Part shown: positions 1 through 7,418 of the stretch, piece after piece
Layout of the letters: every line of letters starts with the position of its first letter
How positions within the stretch are numbered: position 1 is the stretch's first letter
Assembly: GCF_018531495.1 (NCBI RefSeq)
Contig: NZ_JAHDTI010000001.1
Coordinates: 1,664,882 to 1,728,881, forward strand
Direction: 5' to 3'
DNA length: 64,000 nt
Source of the DNA: Nonomuraea sediminis
Lineage (GTDB): Bacteria > Actinomycetota > Actinomycetes > Streptosporangiales > Streptosporangiaceae
Translations under genes and position numbers: made by a program
The notes under the pieces: model-generated
The model's input: the letters and a program-made list of their open reading frames with translations, nothing else
The model's database searches: none
What the model was told of the DNA's origin: nothing

Positions 1-45
1 GCCGGGTCGGCGAGACGCGAAACGGCGGTCCTCGGCGCGCTGTAA
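1..45 (+). other. possible 3' tail of an upstream plus-strand gene
   Basis: An open frame runs from the first base to a TAA at 43-45, giving 14 residues that end in ETAVLGAL. It may be the last codons of a gene lying outside the window, but it is too short to test. A hairpin follows at 66-81. Nothing else supports a gene here. Confidence 0.25.
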
Positions 46-65
46 GGCGCGTAGCCCAGCGGAGG

Positions 66-81
66 GCGGTCGGCGGACCGC
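66..81. terminator. candidate hairpin terminator
   Basis: Arms GCGGTC (66-71) and GACCGC (76-81) are perfectly complementary around a GGCG loop. No T-tract follows. The hairpin lies just after the possible gene end at 45 and before the bpsA-like gene that converges from the other strand. A short GC hairpin is weak evidence in such GC-rich DNA. Confidence 0.3.
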
Positions 82-83
82 GG

Positions 84-202
84 GGCGGTGGGCGGTGGGC
101 GGTGGGCGGCCAAGCCGTACGGGAGTCACGGCGATGGGGTGGCCGGCCGTACGGGAGTTGCGGGGAGGAGGTGGCCGGCCGTGCGGGAGTTACGTGAGGG
201 TG
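84..202. repeat. short tandem repeats downstream of the bpsA-like gene
   Basis: A run of about four GGTGGGC heptamers (about 84-109) leads into three imperfect copies of a 32-33 bp unit starting near 106, 139 and 171. Each copy contains a GGCCGTACGGGAGT-like core. The last copy overlaps the 3' end of the minus-strand gene. GCCGTACG words recur in other intergenic stretches of this window, for example near 24.47 kb. Confidence 0.6.
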
Positions 203-1695
203 GTGTGGATGGCGGTGGGGAGGGATGTGAGGCGGTGGAGGGGGGCCTCGACGGGGGTGAGGTCGTCTGCCCAGGGGGCCGTGCGGCGGATGAGGGTGCG
301 GGCCTCGTTCTTGGTGAGCGTGCCACCCGACTCGGTGATGAGCGCTTCACGCCAGGCGTTGGCGATCTTGCCGTGCCCGCGGGACAGGATGCGGTGGGCG
401 ATGCGCCCGGCGGGGTCGTCGGGGGTGCGGCGGGTGACGTCCACGATCGCGCCCCGGACGTCGATCTCGGCCAGCGGGGCCAAGGCCTCCAGGGGTGCGC
501 GAGAGGTGAGAGGTTCCGGCAGGTAGAGGCGGATGTGGGCGCTCTGCGCCGCGAGCACCAGCCGCGGCAGGGCGGCCTCCAGCCCGGCGGGTACGGCTAT
601 CGCCACGGTCCCCTGCTTGCCGAGGTACGGCTTGGCCAGCCAGGTCCCCAGCTTGACCCGTGGTTGCGGCAGGCTCTTGGGCCAGTCGCCGACGAGGAGG
701 TCGGGCTCGAAGTCGCCCAGCTCGACGGCCGGTTGCCCGGTTTCGGCCTCGATCGACTGCGGGCCCTGGGTGTAGATCGCGGTGGCGACGGACTCCAGGC
801 GGGCCGCCACCGCGGGAGCCGTCTTCGTGGTGGGACGCAGGATGTACAGGTCGGCGGCCGACCCGATGGCCTCCGCCCCGAAATATCGGTTGAAGTCGGG
901 ATATATGGCTTCGTAGGCGAGGTTGAGCGACGACAGGGCGTTCTGCACCTTCAGCGCCAGCGCCGGAGTACGCTCGCTGGCCCCGTACGCCAGCAGCACC
1001 CGCCCGTCGCCCTTCAGCCCCTCCAGCCCGCGCGCCACGAACAGCCCGATCCCCTCAGGCGTGTACGGCGGGTCGGTGATCGCCAGATCGTGCTCCCGCA
1101 CCGACCCCGGCAGCCCCAGCCGCAGATCCGCCCACCGGGTCCGCACCCCGAGGTCCTGCTCGTCCAGGTAGGCCAGGATCCGGTCGTCGATGTCCACGAC
1201 CGTCACCTCGACCTCCGGATGCACCATCCGTACGGCGAGCGACGTCAGATCGTGGTCCCCCACGCACAGCAACCGCGACCCCGGCAGCCAGAACCGCGCC
1301 CCCAGCAGCAGCGCCCGCCGCAGCACGGTCTCCGGCGTGGCCGCCACGTGATCCAGCGTGTGCCGCCCGCGCGGCGCCTTGGCGATCAGCGTCTCCAGCC
1401 GTTCGAGGACGTGCCGGTAGTGCGGCACCAGATGCCCCACCGGATCCTCCGGCCCCGGCGCCATCGCGAGCAGGTCCTGATACTCCGGGGTGTGCGCGAG
1501 CGGAATCCTGAACCGCTCGCCGTACCGCTCGAGCTCGACGGCCCGCAGCAGCGCCTCGATGCCCCGCCGCGACGTGGCGGTCTCCCGGACCAGATCGCCC
1601 AGCGTCCACCACTGACCGTCGCACAGCAGCGTCAGCGCATGCCGCAACCGCCGCCCATCCACCCCCGCAGCCCCAACGAGCTCCCGCACCTCCAC
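190..1695 (-). CDS. BpsA-like bis-aminopropyl spermidine synthase family protein
   Basis: Predicted 501 residues, cytoplasmic. The first 100 or so residues look like a winged-helix N-domain. A Rossmann-like transferase core follows, with GDHDLTSLA at about 146-154, VVDIDDR at 166-172 and TDPPYTPEG at 207-215. In archaeal BpsA, which adds aminopropyl groups to spermidine from decarboxylated SAM to make branched polyamines, the first motif is GDDD; here one Asp is His. The protein is about 150 residues longer than archaeal BpsA and the extra part is C-terminal. The family call is good. The true substrate in actinobacteria is not known to me, so polyamine synthesis is an inference. The gene stands alone, its 5' end facing the toxin-antitoxin-like locus. 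Confidence 0.75.
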   Translation of the reverse strand: MEVRELVGAAGVDGRRLRHALTLLCDGQWWTLGDLVRETATSRRGIEALLRAVELERYGERFRIPLAHTPEYQDLLAMAPGPEDPVGHLVPHYRHVLERLETLIAKAPRGRHTLDHVAATPETVLRRALLLGARFWLPGSRLLCVGDHDLTSLAVRMVHPEVEVTVVDIDDRILAYLDEQDLGVRTRWADLRLGLPGSVREHDLAITDPPYTPEGIGLFVARGLEGLKGDGRVLLAYGASERTPALALKVQNALSSLNLAYEAIYPDFNRYFGAEAIGSAADLYILRPTTKTAPAVAARLESVATAIYTQGPQSIEAETGQPAVELGDFEPDLLVGDWPKSLPQPRVKLGTWLAKPYLGKQGTVAIAVPAGLEAALPRLVLAAQSAHIRLYLPEPLTSRAPLEALAPLAEIDVRGAIVDVTRRTPDDPAGRIAHRILSRGHGKIANAWREALITESGGTLTKNEARTLIRRTAPWADDLTPVEAPLHRLTSLPTAIHTTLT

Positions 1696-1781
1696 CCCCC
1701 GAGCCTACCGACCCCACCCACCCCTCAATCCCTCCAGCCACTTCGCACCAATGTGAACAAAGGCGGATCATTGCTAAACAG

Positions 1782-1802
1782 GCTTAGCGACAAGCGCTAA
1801 GC
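1782..1802. promoter_or_regulatory. palindromic operator and promoter of the HicB-like locus
   Basis: Perfect 8-base arms GCTTAGCG (1782-1789) and CGCTAAGC (1795-1802) flank ACAAG. Extra half-sites GCTAA occur at 1773-1777 and 1810-1814. A possible promoter uses TTAGCG (1784-1789), a 17-base spacer and TATGCT (1807-1812), so the palindrome would cover the -35 region. This arrangement is what an autoregulated toxin-antitoxin operon would have. The regulator is presumably the HTH of the downstream HicB-like protein; that link is inferred. Confidence 0.55.
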
Positions 1803-1815
1803 TCACTATGCTAAG

Positions 1816-2070
1816 GTTACGAGCGATGATCTACCTGCTTTCCAACAGGCGCTCGGCCGCGCCAAGAAGATCATCCGGGAGGCTGGGTTCTTCGCTGACA
1901 CTCACCCGACGCTGAACGGCTTCACCATCCGGGCACGACGGCTGACCGATGGCAAGATACTCCCGCCGCCTGGCATCGTTCTCGCGCTTGACCGTGGCGG
2001 TGACCCGCAAGAATGGGAAGAGATCCTCACCGTACTGGCCGAGCTGCTGTCGAGGGAGGGGCGCTCGTGA
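1816..2070 (+). pseudogene. ORF upstream of the HicB-like antitoxin, start codon lost
   Basis: An open frame is closed at its 5' side by TAA (1798-1800) and ends with TGA at 2068-2070, overlapping the next GTG as GTGA. It encodes about 84 residues (VTSDDLPAFQQALGRAKKII at the start, VLAELLSREGRS at the end) with good coding bias. No ATG, GTG or TTG precedes this conserved-looking stretch. The natural place for a start is 1816, where the codon is GTT, one base from GTG. It is either silenced by a point change or a one-base indel, or read from an unusual start. It does not resemble HicA (no dsRNA-binding HicA motif), so I do not name a function; by position it would be the antitoxin's partner. 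Confidence 0.5.
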
Positions 2071-2444
2071 CCGTCAAGACCATCACCTATACCGTCACCT
2101 ACGAGCGGGGGCGCTGGAAGGGACGTACGCCCGGTGTGCTCGGGTCGGTGGGGGCCTCCACGTTGCGTGGATTGCATGCCGAGGCCCGCGACTCCGCAGC
2201 GTTCATCTGGGAAGACGAGGAAGTCGACATCACCTTCGTCTACGACCTGCCGGAAGACATGGCGCCATCGCTGGCGACGTATCAGCGGGAGGTGGAGCTG
2301 GCCGCCGAGCATGACCGCCGTCGCTTGGAGGCCGCCAGATCGCTGGCACGGGAGCTGACGTCTGCAGGACTCAGCGAACGGGATGCCGCGGCGATCATGG
2401 GGATCACCGGACCACGCGTCCACCAGCTGAAGGTCGGCGCCTGA
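2067..2444 (+). CDS. HicB-like antitoxin
   Basis: 125 residues from GTG 2067, chosen because it overlaps the upstream stop as GTGA. The first 60 residues (GVLGSVGASTLRGL, then AFIWEDEEVDITFVYDLP) match the degenerate RNase H-like fold of HicB antitoxins. The C-terminus carries a helix-turn-helix, LSERDAAAIMGITGPRVHQL, at about 101-120. HicB proteins neutralise a HicA ribonuclease and repress their own promoter through this HTH; no HicA gene is visible on either side. The palindrome at 1782-1802 is a likely binding site. If the upstream ORF is dead, this is an orphan antitoxin. Confidence 0.7.
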   Translation: MTVKTITYTVTYERGRWKGRTPGVLGSVGASTLRGLHAEARDSAAFIWEDEEVDITFVYDLPEDMAPSLATYQREVELAAEHDRRRLEAARSLARELTSAGLSERDAAAIMGITGPRVHQLKVGA

Positions 2445-2769
2445 CACGTCCGGACGGATGAAGGCGGCGTAAGCATGCCCGCGGCGGTCGCGGCATCGGT
2501 CTGGTGGTAGGCCAGGTGCGTCGGGGTGTGGGCTTCGTGGGGACTCCGGAGGGCGCTCCCGTCTCGCAGAGCGGTGGGGGTTCAGGAGTGGGCTTCGTGT
2601 AGGGCGATTCTGCGTCGTGAGTGGGTGGAGTCCTGAAGGAGGACCGTCCTCGTCTTGGTGAGGGGTTTGTGCGTGCTGGAGGTGTGAGCCCTTAAGGACG
2701 GTGTCCGAGCCGGAGGCGCCGCTGTCAGGGGAGGTCCATGTGTTCGGGAGCGGCTCGGGGCGGTGGCTG
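2445..2769. other. intergenic region with no recognised feature
   Basis: About 325 bases between the HicB-like gene and the convergent exported-protein gene. Only short words repeat (GTGGGCTTCGTG occurs twice, near 2528 and 2589). I see no RNA gene, no convincing hairpin and no ORF with actinobacterial codon bias. Confidence 0.5.
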
Positions 2770-3354
2770 CTAGGTGGCGGCGATGACGCGGGGCTGGATG
2801 GCGTGGCCGAGGGTGTCGAGGGCTACGAGAGGTTGGAGGAGGTCGGGGGTGGTGGAGTGGGTGGGGCCTACCCAGGTGACCGTGACGTAGTGGCCGAGGG
2901 CTCGGGCCTGGGCTCGGCTGTGGGAGGCGTCGAAGGGGGTGGCCTGCCGTACGAAGCCTGAGTGGGACAGGGCGGCGACGAGGGTGTCGGCGGCGTGGCC
3001 GTCAGGGAGGTTGAAGATGACGAACTCGCCCGCCACCTGGTCCGAGGCGAAGGTGGCGCGCAGAGCCTGGGTGCAGCCGGGCGCGTCGATGCCCCACAGG
3101 GCGTCGGAGCAGTCCGTGAGCTGTTCCGAGGTGAGCTTGCGGAGGCCGCCGACCGTGGGGGCGGTGAAGAGCTCGCCGAGGGACAAGGGAGCGGCGTCGC
3201 GCTGGCGGGAGTCGATGACCGCGTACATGGCCGAGGTGGGCTCGCCGCTGTAGGAGGCCGGGCGGGGATCGGCGCGGTGGGTCAGGAACCAGGCGCCCAC
3301 GCCGCACACCGCCAGGACGGCCACGGCCAGCGGGATCACTACGCGAAGCGGCAT
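2770..3354 (-). CDS. exported single-helix protein, shorter tandem paralog
   Basis: 194 residues from ATG 3354; an open frame continues upstream but the MPLRVVIPLAVAVLAVCG start gives a clean N-terminal signal or anchor helix (about 4-24). The rest should lie outside the membrane. Its body aligns with the C-terminal half of the neighbour at 3446-4246: shared landmarks are LTDCSDALWG, GCTQALRA, a FNL block, a VR motif and ALGHYVTVTWVG. Two cysteines in the DC...GC pattern are conserved in both and could form a disulfide, which would fit the DsbA-like gene in the same operon. I recognise no named domain. Last gene of the lgt-VIT operon, 91 bases after its paralog. Confidence 0.65.
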   Translation of the reverse strand: MPLRVVIPLAVAVLAVCGVGAWFLTHRADPRPASYSGEPTSAMYAVIDSRQRDAAPLSLGELFTAPTVGGLRKLTSEQLTDCSDALWGIDAPGCTQALRATFASDQVAGEFVIFNLPDGHAADTLVAALSHSGFVRQATPFDASHSRAQARALGHYVTVTWVGPTHSTTPDLLQPLVALDTLGHAIQPRVIAAT

Positions 3355-3374
3355 CTCGGCCCCCTGGGCGCGAC

Positions 3375-3440
3375 GGTACGGCAGGGCGCCATGAAGCCGT
3401 CCACGCGGGTACGGCAGGGCGTCATGACGCCATCCACGCG
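3375..3440. repeat. 33-bp tandem duplication between the paralogs
   Basis: Two adjacent 33-bp units (3375-3407 and 3408-3440) both start GGTACGGCAGGGCG and end CCACGCG, differing at about three positions. Part of a third copy (GGGCGTCATGA) follows and contains the stop codon of the upstream paralog at 3446-3448. A role as a spacer or processing site is possible but unsupported. Confidence 0.75.
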
Positions 3441-3445
3441 GGGCG

Positions 3446-4246
3446 TCATGAGGACGGGCCCGCGATGTCGACGGTGCGGCGGTAGACGGCCTTCTCGGCG
3501 CCGCGGAGCGTGAGGGTGAGGGAGACGAAGTCGTCCTTGGGGGTGGGCTCGGCGCCGTCGGCGCGGCCGATCCAGACGAGGCCGACGTAGTGCCCGAGCG
3601 CGTAGGCGCCGCCCTCGCTGTGGCCGCCGGCGGGAAAGGCGGCCTCCGGCAGCGGACGGACCCAGCCGCCGCGGTAGAGCGTCTTGAGCGACTCGACGAA
3701 GTCCCCCGCGGCCTTGACGTTCTGCAGGTTGAGCAGGGTGTACTGGGCCACGTAACGGCCGTCGGCGCTGGTGTAGGCGGCGCGCGCGGCCTGCGTGCAG
3801 CCGTCGAGCTCGTCGAGCAGTTCGGCGCCCCACAGGGCGGCCGTGCAGTCGGTGTCGAGCTTGGTGCCACCCAGTTTGAGCGTGAGCTTCTTGCCGCCGG
3901 TGAGCGTCTTCTGGGCGAAGACCTCCTTCTCCGTCAGCGGTTTGGTGTCCTTGGCCCGGTCGCCGATCGGCTCGAGACCCTTGGGCGAGGCCCAGCCGTG
4001 GAAGACCTCGGGCAGCGTGGTCCCCGCGTCGAGCATGGCCGCGGTGGCCTGCCGTTCGGGGGCGTAGCCGCTGCCGAGGGAGGTGACGACGAGCGTCAGG
4101 CCGACGGCGGCAGCCAGCACCCCGGCGATCGAGGCGATGATCACCAGGAGCTTCTGCTGCTTGGGCTGGAAGCCAAGGTCGGTCAGGACGGGCAGTTGCC
4201 AGTCGGAAGCCGGCGGCCTGCGCCGCTTGCGTGTCCTGGTGGTCAC
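3446..4246 (-). CDS. membrane-anchored exported protein, longer tandem paralog
   Basis: 266 residues from GTG 4246, which overlaps the VIT gene's stop as GTGA; the open frame continues upstream inside the VIT gene but that part has no coding character. A basic cytoplasmic tail (RTRKRRR) precedes one transmembrane helix at about 33-55. The outer region ends in a domain shared with the next gene (LDTDCTAALWG, DGCTQAARAAY, LLNLQN, YALGHYVGLVWIGR). Compared with the paralog it has an extra stretch of about 60 residues after the helix. Function unknown. Co-transcription with Lgt and DsbA-like genes suggests an envelope role. Confidence 0.65.
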   Translation of the reverse strand: MTTRTRKRRRPPASDWQLPVLTDLGFQPKQQKLLVIIASIAGVLAAAVGLTLVVTSLGSGYAPERQATAAMLDAGTTLPEVFHGWASPKGLEPIGDRAKDTKPLTEKEVFAQKTLTGGKKLTLKLGGTKLDTDCTAALWGAELLDELDGCTQAARAAYTSADGRYVAQYTLLNLQNVKAAGDFVESLKTLYRGGWVRPLPEAAFPAGGHSEGGAYALGHYVGLVWIGRADGAEPTPKDDFVSLTLTLRGAEKAVYRRTVDIAGPSS

Positions 4247-4947
4247 AGGCCCGACGCCCCGATCAGGTTGCCGAGCCCGAACGTCAGCCCGGCGGCCACC
4301 GCGCCGACGAAGAGCTGGCGCAGCCCCGTGTACCACCAGCTGCGCGCGGTCACGGTGGACACCAGCGCGCCCGCGCCGAACAGCGACACGCACGACAGCA
4401 CCGCGGACAGCCACAGGCTGGTCACGCCGAGCAGGTACGGCAGGAGCGGCAGCAGAGCGCCGACGCTGAACGACAGGAACGACGAGACGGCGGCCAGCCT
4501 GGGCGAGGGCAGGTCGTGCGGGTCGACGCCGAGCTCGTTCTGGGCGTGGACCTTGAGCGCCTGGTCGGGGTTCTCGGAGATCTGCCTGGCCACCTCGGCG
4601 GCCAGGTCGGGCGCGACGCCGCGGGCGACGAACGTCTGCGCCAGCTCGGCCTGCTCGGCGACAGGGTTGCGCTCGAGCTCGCGCTTCTCGACGGCGATCT
4701 CGGCCAGGGCGAGCTCGCGCTGGCTGGCGACCGAGACGTACTCGCCGCCGGCCATGGAGAACGCGCCCGCGGCCAGCCCGGCGATCCCCGCCAGCGAGAT
4801 GACCTTGGTGTCGTCGGTGCCGCCGGCGACTCCGGCGATGAGCGCGAAGTTCGACACCAGCCCGTCCATCGCGCCGAACACCGACGGCCGCAGCCAGCCG
4901 CCGGTCACGTCGCGGTGCTGGTGGTGGATCTCCGCGCGCTGGCTCAT
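4243..4947 (-). CDS. VIT1/CCC1-family iron/manganese transporter
   Basis: 234 residues. The N-terminal block SVFGAMDGLVSNFALIAGVAG and the following GEYVSVASQRE motif are diagnostic of the VIT/CCC1 family, which moves Fe2+ or Mn2+ out of the cytosol. Two hydrophobic segments precede a charged cytoplasmic stretch (about 75-140, rich in Glu, expected to bind metal) and three follow it. This matches the family's five-helix layout and length. Start ATG 4947 overlaps the lgt stop (ATGA) and its own stop overlaps the next start, so translation is probably coupled. Metal preference cannot be read from the sequence. Confidence 0.88.
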   Translation of the reverse strand: MSQRAEIHHQHRDVTGGWLRPSVFGAMDGLVSNFALIAGVAGGTDDTKVISLAGIAGLAAGAFSMAGGEYVSVASQRELALAEIAVEKRELERNPVAEQAELAQTFVARGVAPDLAAEVARQISENPDQALKVHAQNELGVDPHDLPSPRLAAVSSFLSFSVGALLPLLPYLLGVTSLWLSAVLSCVSLFGAGALVSTVTARSWWYTGLRQLFVGAVAAGLTFGLGNLIGASGL

Positions 4948-6020
4948 CGCGAGTTCTTCTCTTCCGCCTCGGGCACGGCCGCCGCCTCGGGCACGGAGTC
5001 CGTCTCGGGCTCCGCGGGTACGGCTTCCGCCGCGTCCTCGGCTTCCTTCGGCTCGGAAGCGGACGCTTCTTCAGATGCGGTTTCAGTCACCGTATCCGAT
5101 TCGTCCGAAGATGACCCGGGCAGGTCCGCGGCATCCGCCTGGTCCGACGGATGGGCGGGATCCACCGCTCCCCCCGCCGAGGCGGGCACGATGATCTCCT
5201 CCGTCTGCTTGTTCCGCGTCAGGAAGAAGTACACCAGCGCCCCGACGAACAGCACGATCGACGTCCACTGGTTGAGCCGCAGCCCGAGGAACGTCACCGC
5301 GTGGTCGACCCCGCCGACGGGATCGATCCGCAGCCCCTCGATCCAGAACCGCCCCAGCGTGTATCCGGCCACGTACAGCGCGAACAGCCGCCCGTGCCGC
5401 AGCACGAACTGCTTGCCCGCCCACAGCAGGAAGAAGCCCAGCAGGAGATCCCAGATCGACTCGTACAGGAACGTCGGGTGGTACGTGGCCACGTTCTCGT
5501 ACCCGGGCAGCCGGTGCTGGGGGTCGATCTCCAGCGCCCAGGGCAGCGTGGTCGGCCCGCCGTACAGCTCCTGGTTGAACCAGTTGCCCCAGCGCCCGAT
5601 GGCCTGCGCGAAGGCGATGCCGGGCGCGACCGTGTCGGCCACCGCGGAGAGCGAGATGCCGCGACGCCGGCACGCCCACCAGACGCCGACGCCGCCGAGG
5701 GCGATCGCGCCCCAGATGCCGAGGCCGCCCTCCCAGATGAACAGGGCCTGGTACGGCTGCTTGATCGCGCGCGGGCCGAAGTAGGTCTGCCAGTCGGTGA
5801 TGACGTGGTAGAGCCGGCCGCCGATCAGGCCGAAGATCACCGCGGGCACGGCGATGTCGACGATCGTGCCCTTCTCGCCGCCGCGAGCGCGCCAGCGGCG
5901 CTCGCTCAGCCAGACGGCGACGACGACGCCGAGCACGATGCACAGCGCGTAGGCCCGGATCGGGATGAATCCGAGGTACCAGACCCCCTGGGAAGGGCTG
6001 GGAATGAAGGCAAGGGGCAT
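4944..6020 (-). CDS. lgt: prolipoprotein diacylglyceryl transferase
   Basis: Transfers diacylglycerol from phosphatidylglycerol to the lipobox cysteine of prolipoproteins, at the membrane. The Lgt signature GRWGNWFNQELYG sits at about 142-154; HPTFLYES and GYTLGRFWIEGLR, bearing the conserved catalytic-region Arg, follow, and seven hydrophobic segments are visible. A C-terminal tail of about 75 residues after KQTEEIIVP is acidic and Ala/Pro-rich, as in other actinobacterial Lgts. I take ATG 6020 (MPLAFIPSPSQGVWYLG) because that is where family members usually begin; GTG 6041 in the same frame is possible. One lipoprotein in the window, the ABC binding protein at 21249, is a plausible substrate. 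Confidence 0.93.
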   Translation of the reverse strand: MPLAFIPSPSQGVWYLGFIPIRAYALCIVLGVVVAVWLSERRWRARGGEKGTIVDIAVPAVIFGLIGGRLYHVITDWQTYFGPRAIKQPYQALFIWEGGLGIWGAIALGGVGVWWACRRRGISLSAVADTVAPGIAFAQAIGRWGNWFNQELYGGPTTLPWALEIDPQHRLPGYENVATYHPTFLYESIWDLLLGFFLLWAGKQFVLRHGRLFALYVAGYTLGRFWIEGLRIDPVGGVDHAVTFLGLRLNQWTSIVLFVGALVYFFLTRNKQTEEIIVPASAGGAVDPAHPSDQADAADLPGSSSDESDTVTETASEEASASEPKEAEDAAEAVPAEPETDSVPEAAAVPEAEEKNSR

Positions 6021-6045
6021 GTCGGTGAGGGTAGCGGACACCGGG

Positions 6046-6795
6046 CTACTTGGCGGCCTTCGTGACCGTATCGCGCAGCTGCGCGGGCTTGGAGACCACG
6101 CTGAGGTCCATTTCCTTGCCGTTCAGCTTGACCGTCGGAGTCCCCTGGATCTTCTGGTCCTTGAGGGTCTTGTCGGTGTAGGCGATGTGCGCGGACGCCT
6201 TCTGCTGCTGGGTGACGCAGGCGTCGAAGCCGGGCGCGGTCACCCCCGCCTCCTTGCCCCAGCCGACCAGCTGGTCGATCTTGAAGCCCTCGGTGCCCTC
6301 GGTGGGCTGGTTCTTGTAGAGCAGGTCGTGGTAGGCCAGCCACTGCTTGCCGTCGGCCACGCAGCGCGCGGCCGAGGCGGCGCGAATGGAGTTGCTCTTC
6401 ATCGGGTCGTCACCGAAGATCGTGATCGGGTGGTAGACGACCTTGGCCTTGCCCTCGGCGGCCAGGTTCCTGAAGGTGGAGCCGCTGATCTCCTCGAGCT
6501 GCTTGCACACGGGGCACTGGAAGTCCTCGTAGATGTCCACCACGGGCGCGACGACGCCCTCCTTGGCCATCACGACGGACCCGTCGGACTGCACGGTCGT
6601 CGGCGCCGTGTCACCCGCCGCCTCGGAGGTGGACTGGCTGGCGGTGTACCACCAGCCGAGGCCGACCGCCGCGACCGCGACGACCCCCACGCTCAAGTAG
6701 GTCACGACCTTCTTGCGCTGCTCCCGCGCACGGTCGGCGGCCTGCTGCTCCCTGATCTTCTCGCGCGCCGACTTCTCGCGGTCGCCCTTGCCCAT
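6046..6795 (-). CDS. membrane-anchored DsbA-like thioredoxin-fold protein
   Basis: 249 residues from ATG 6795. A very basic cytoplasmic tail (residues 1-29) leads into one transmembrane helix (about 30-49), then an extracytoplasmic thioredoxin-fold domain. The active-site CPVC lies at 94-97 within DIYEDFQCPVCKQLEE and the cis-Pro loop is in QGTPTVKLNG. A further Cys pair (ARCVADGK and DACVTQ) is as in DsbA/DsbG-like DSBA oxidoreductases. It probably oxidises or isomerises exported thiols. The start shares one base with the stop of the MauE/DoxX gene (TGATG). That gene plausibly supplies its redox partner. Confidence 0.88.
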   Translation of the reverse strand: MGKGDREKSAREKIREQQAADRAREQRKKVVTYLSVGVVAVAAVGLGWWYTASQSTSEAAGDTAPTTVQSDGSVVMAKEGVVAPVVDIYEDFQCPVCKQLEEISGSTFRNLAAEGKAKVVYHPITIFGDDPMKSNSIRAASAARCVADGKQWLAYHDLLYKNQPTEGTEGFKIDQLVGWGKEAGVTAPGFDACVTQQQKASAHIAYTDKTLKDQKIQGTPTVKLNGKEMDLSVVSKPAQLRDTVTKAAK

Positions 6796-7322
6796 CAGTA
6801 GCTCTCCCCCTCTTCCACCTGATATGTACGGCCGGCCAGCCCCAGTGCCGAGTCGAGCGCAAACCGTCCGGAAGCGAACCGGACGGTCCAGGCGCCGCAC
6901 AGCATCAGCCCGAAGTCCCGCAGGATCTCCAGCGGGTACTGCGGCTCCTGCCCGCCGGGCAGCTGGCCGCCTCCCCCGAAACAGCCGCAGTCGATGCGCA
7001 GCCCATGGGCCCACGCCCAGGCTATGCCAAAGACGAAGGCGGCCATGAGCAGCGTGCCGACGACGGCGGCGACCCTGGTCAGCAGGCCGATGACCAGCAG
7101 CACCCCGACCACGATCTCCAGGATCGGCAGGCCGTAGCCCACCATCGTGGCGACCGAGTCAGGCAGCAGCTGGTACGCCTTGACCGCCACCACCGATTCG
7201 GCGGGACTGCCGATCTTCAGCCCACCGGCCACGATCAGCGTCACGCCGAGTATCAACCGGGCGACGGTCGTCACCCAGGGTATCGCCACTCTGACGCTGT
7301 GTGCCTGTTGCGACGCGGTCAC
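6795..7322 (-). CDS. MauE/DoxX-family membrane protein
   Basis: 175 residues from GTG 7322, preceded by GGAGAG at a good distance; longer readings add an uncharacteristic stretch. Four hydrophobic helices start with ARLILGVTLIVAGGLKI, and DCGCFGGGG sits between helices 3 and 4. The layout and paired cysteines match MauE/DoxX proteins, which in several bacteria act with a DsbA or thioredoxin-like partner in quinone-linked thiol oxidation. It is first in the operon that continues with the DsbA-like gene and lgt. The redox role is inferred from family and context. Confidence 0.82.
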   Translation of the reverse strand: MTASQQAHSVRVAIPWVTTVARLILGVTLIVAGGLKIGSPAESVVAVKAYQLLPDSVATMVGYGLPILEIVVGVLLVIGLLTRVAAVVGTLLMAAFVFGIAWAWAHGLRIDCGCFGGGGQLPGGQEPQYPLEILRDFGLMLCGAWTVRFASGRFALDSALGLAGRTYQVEEGESY

Positions 7323-7418
7323 GGGTGCTCTCCTCTGTCTCTGCGCCGGGATGCGCACAGTACCCGCACCACATCCGATCACGTTAAGGATAAGGCTCAG
7401 CTAAGCCGAATGTGCTGG

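Noticed and set aside
88..1800. A 570-codon plus-strand frame across the bpsA-like gene
   Set aside because: Shadow of the minus-strand gene; no family resemblance and repetitive start.
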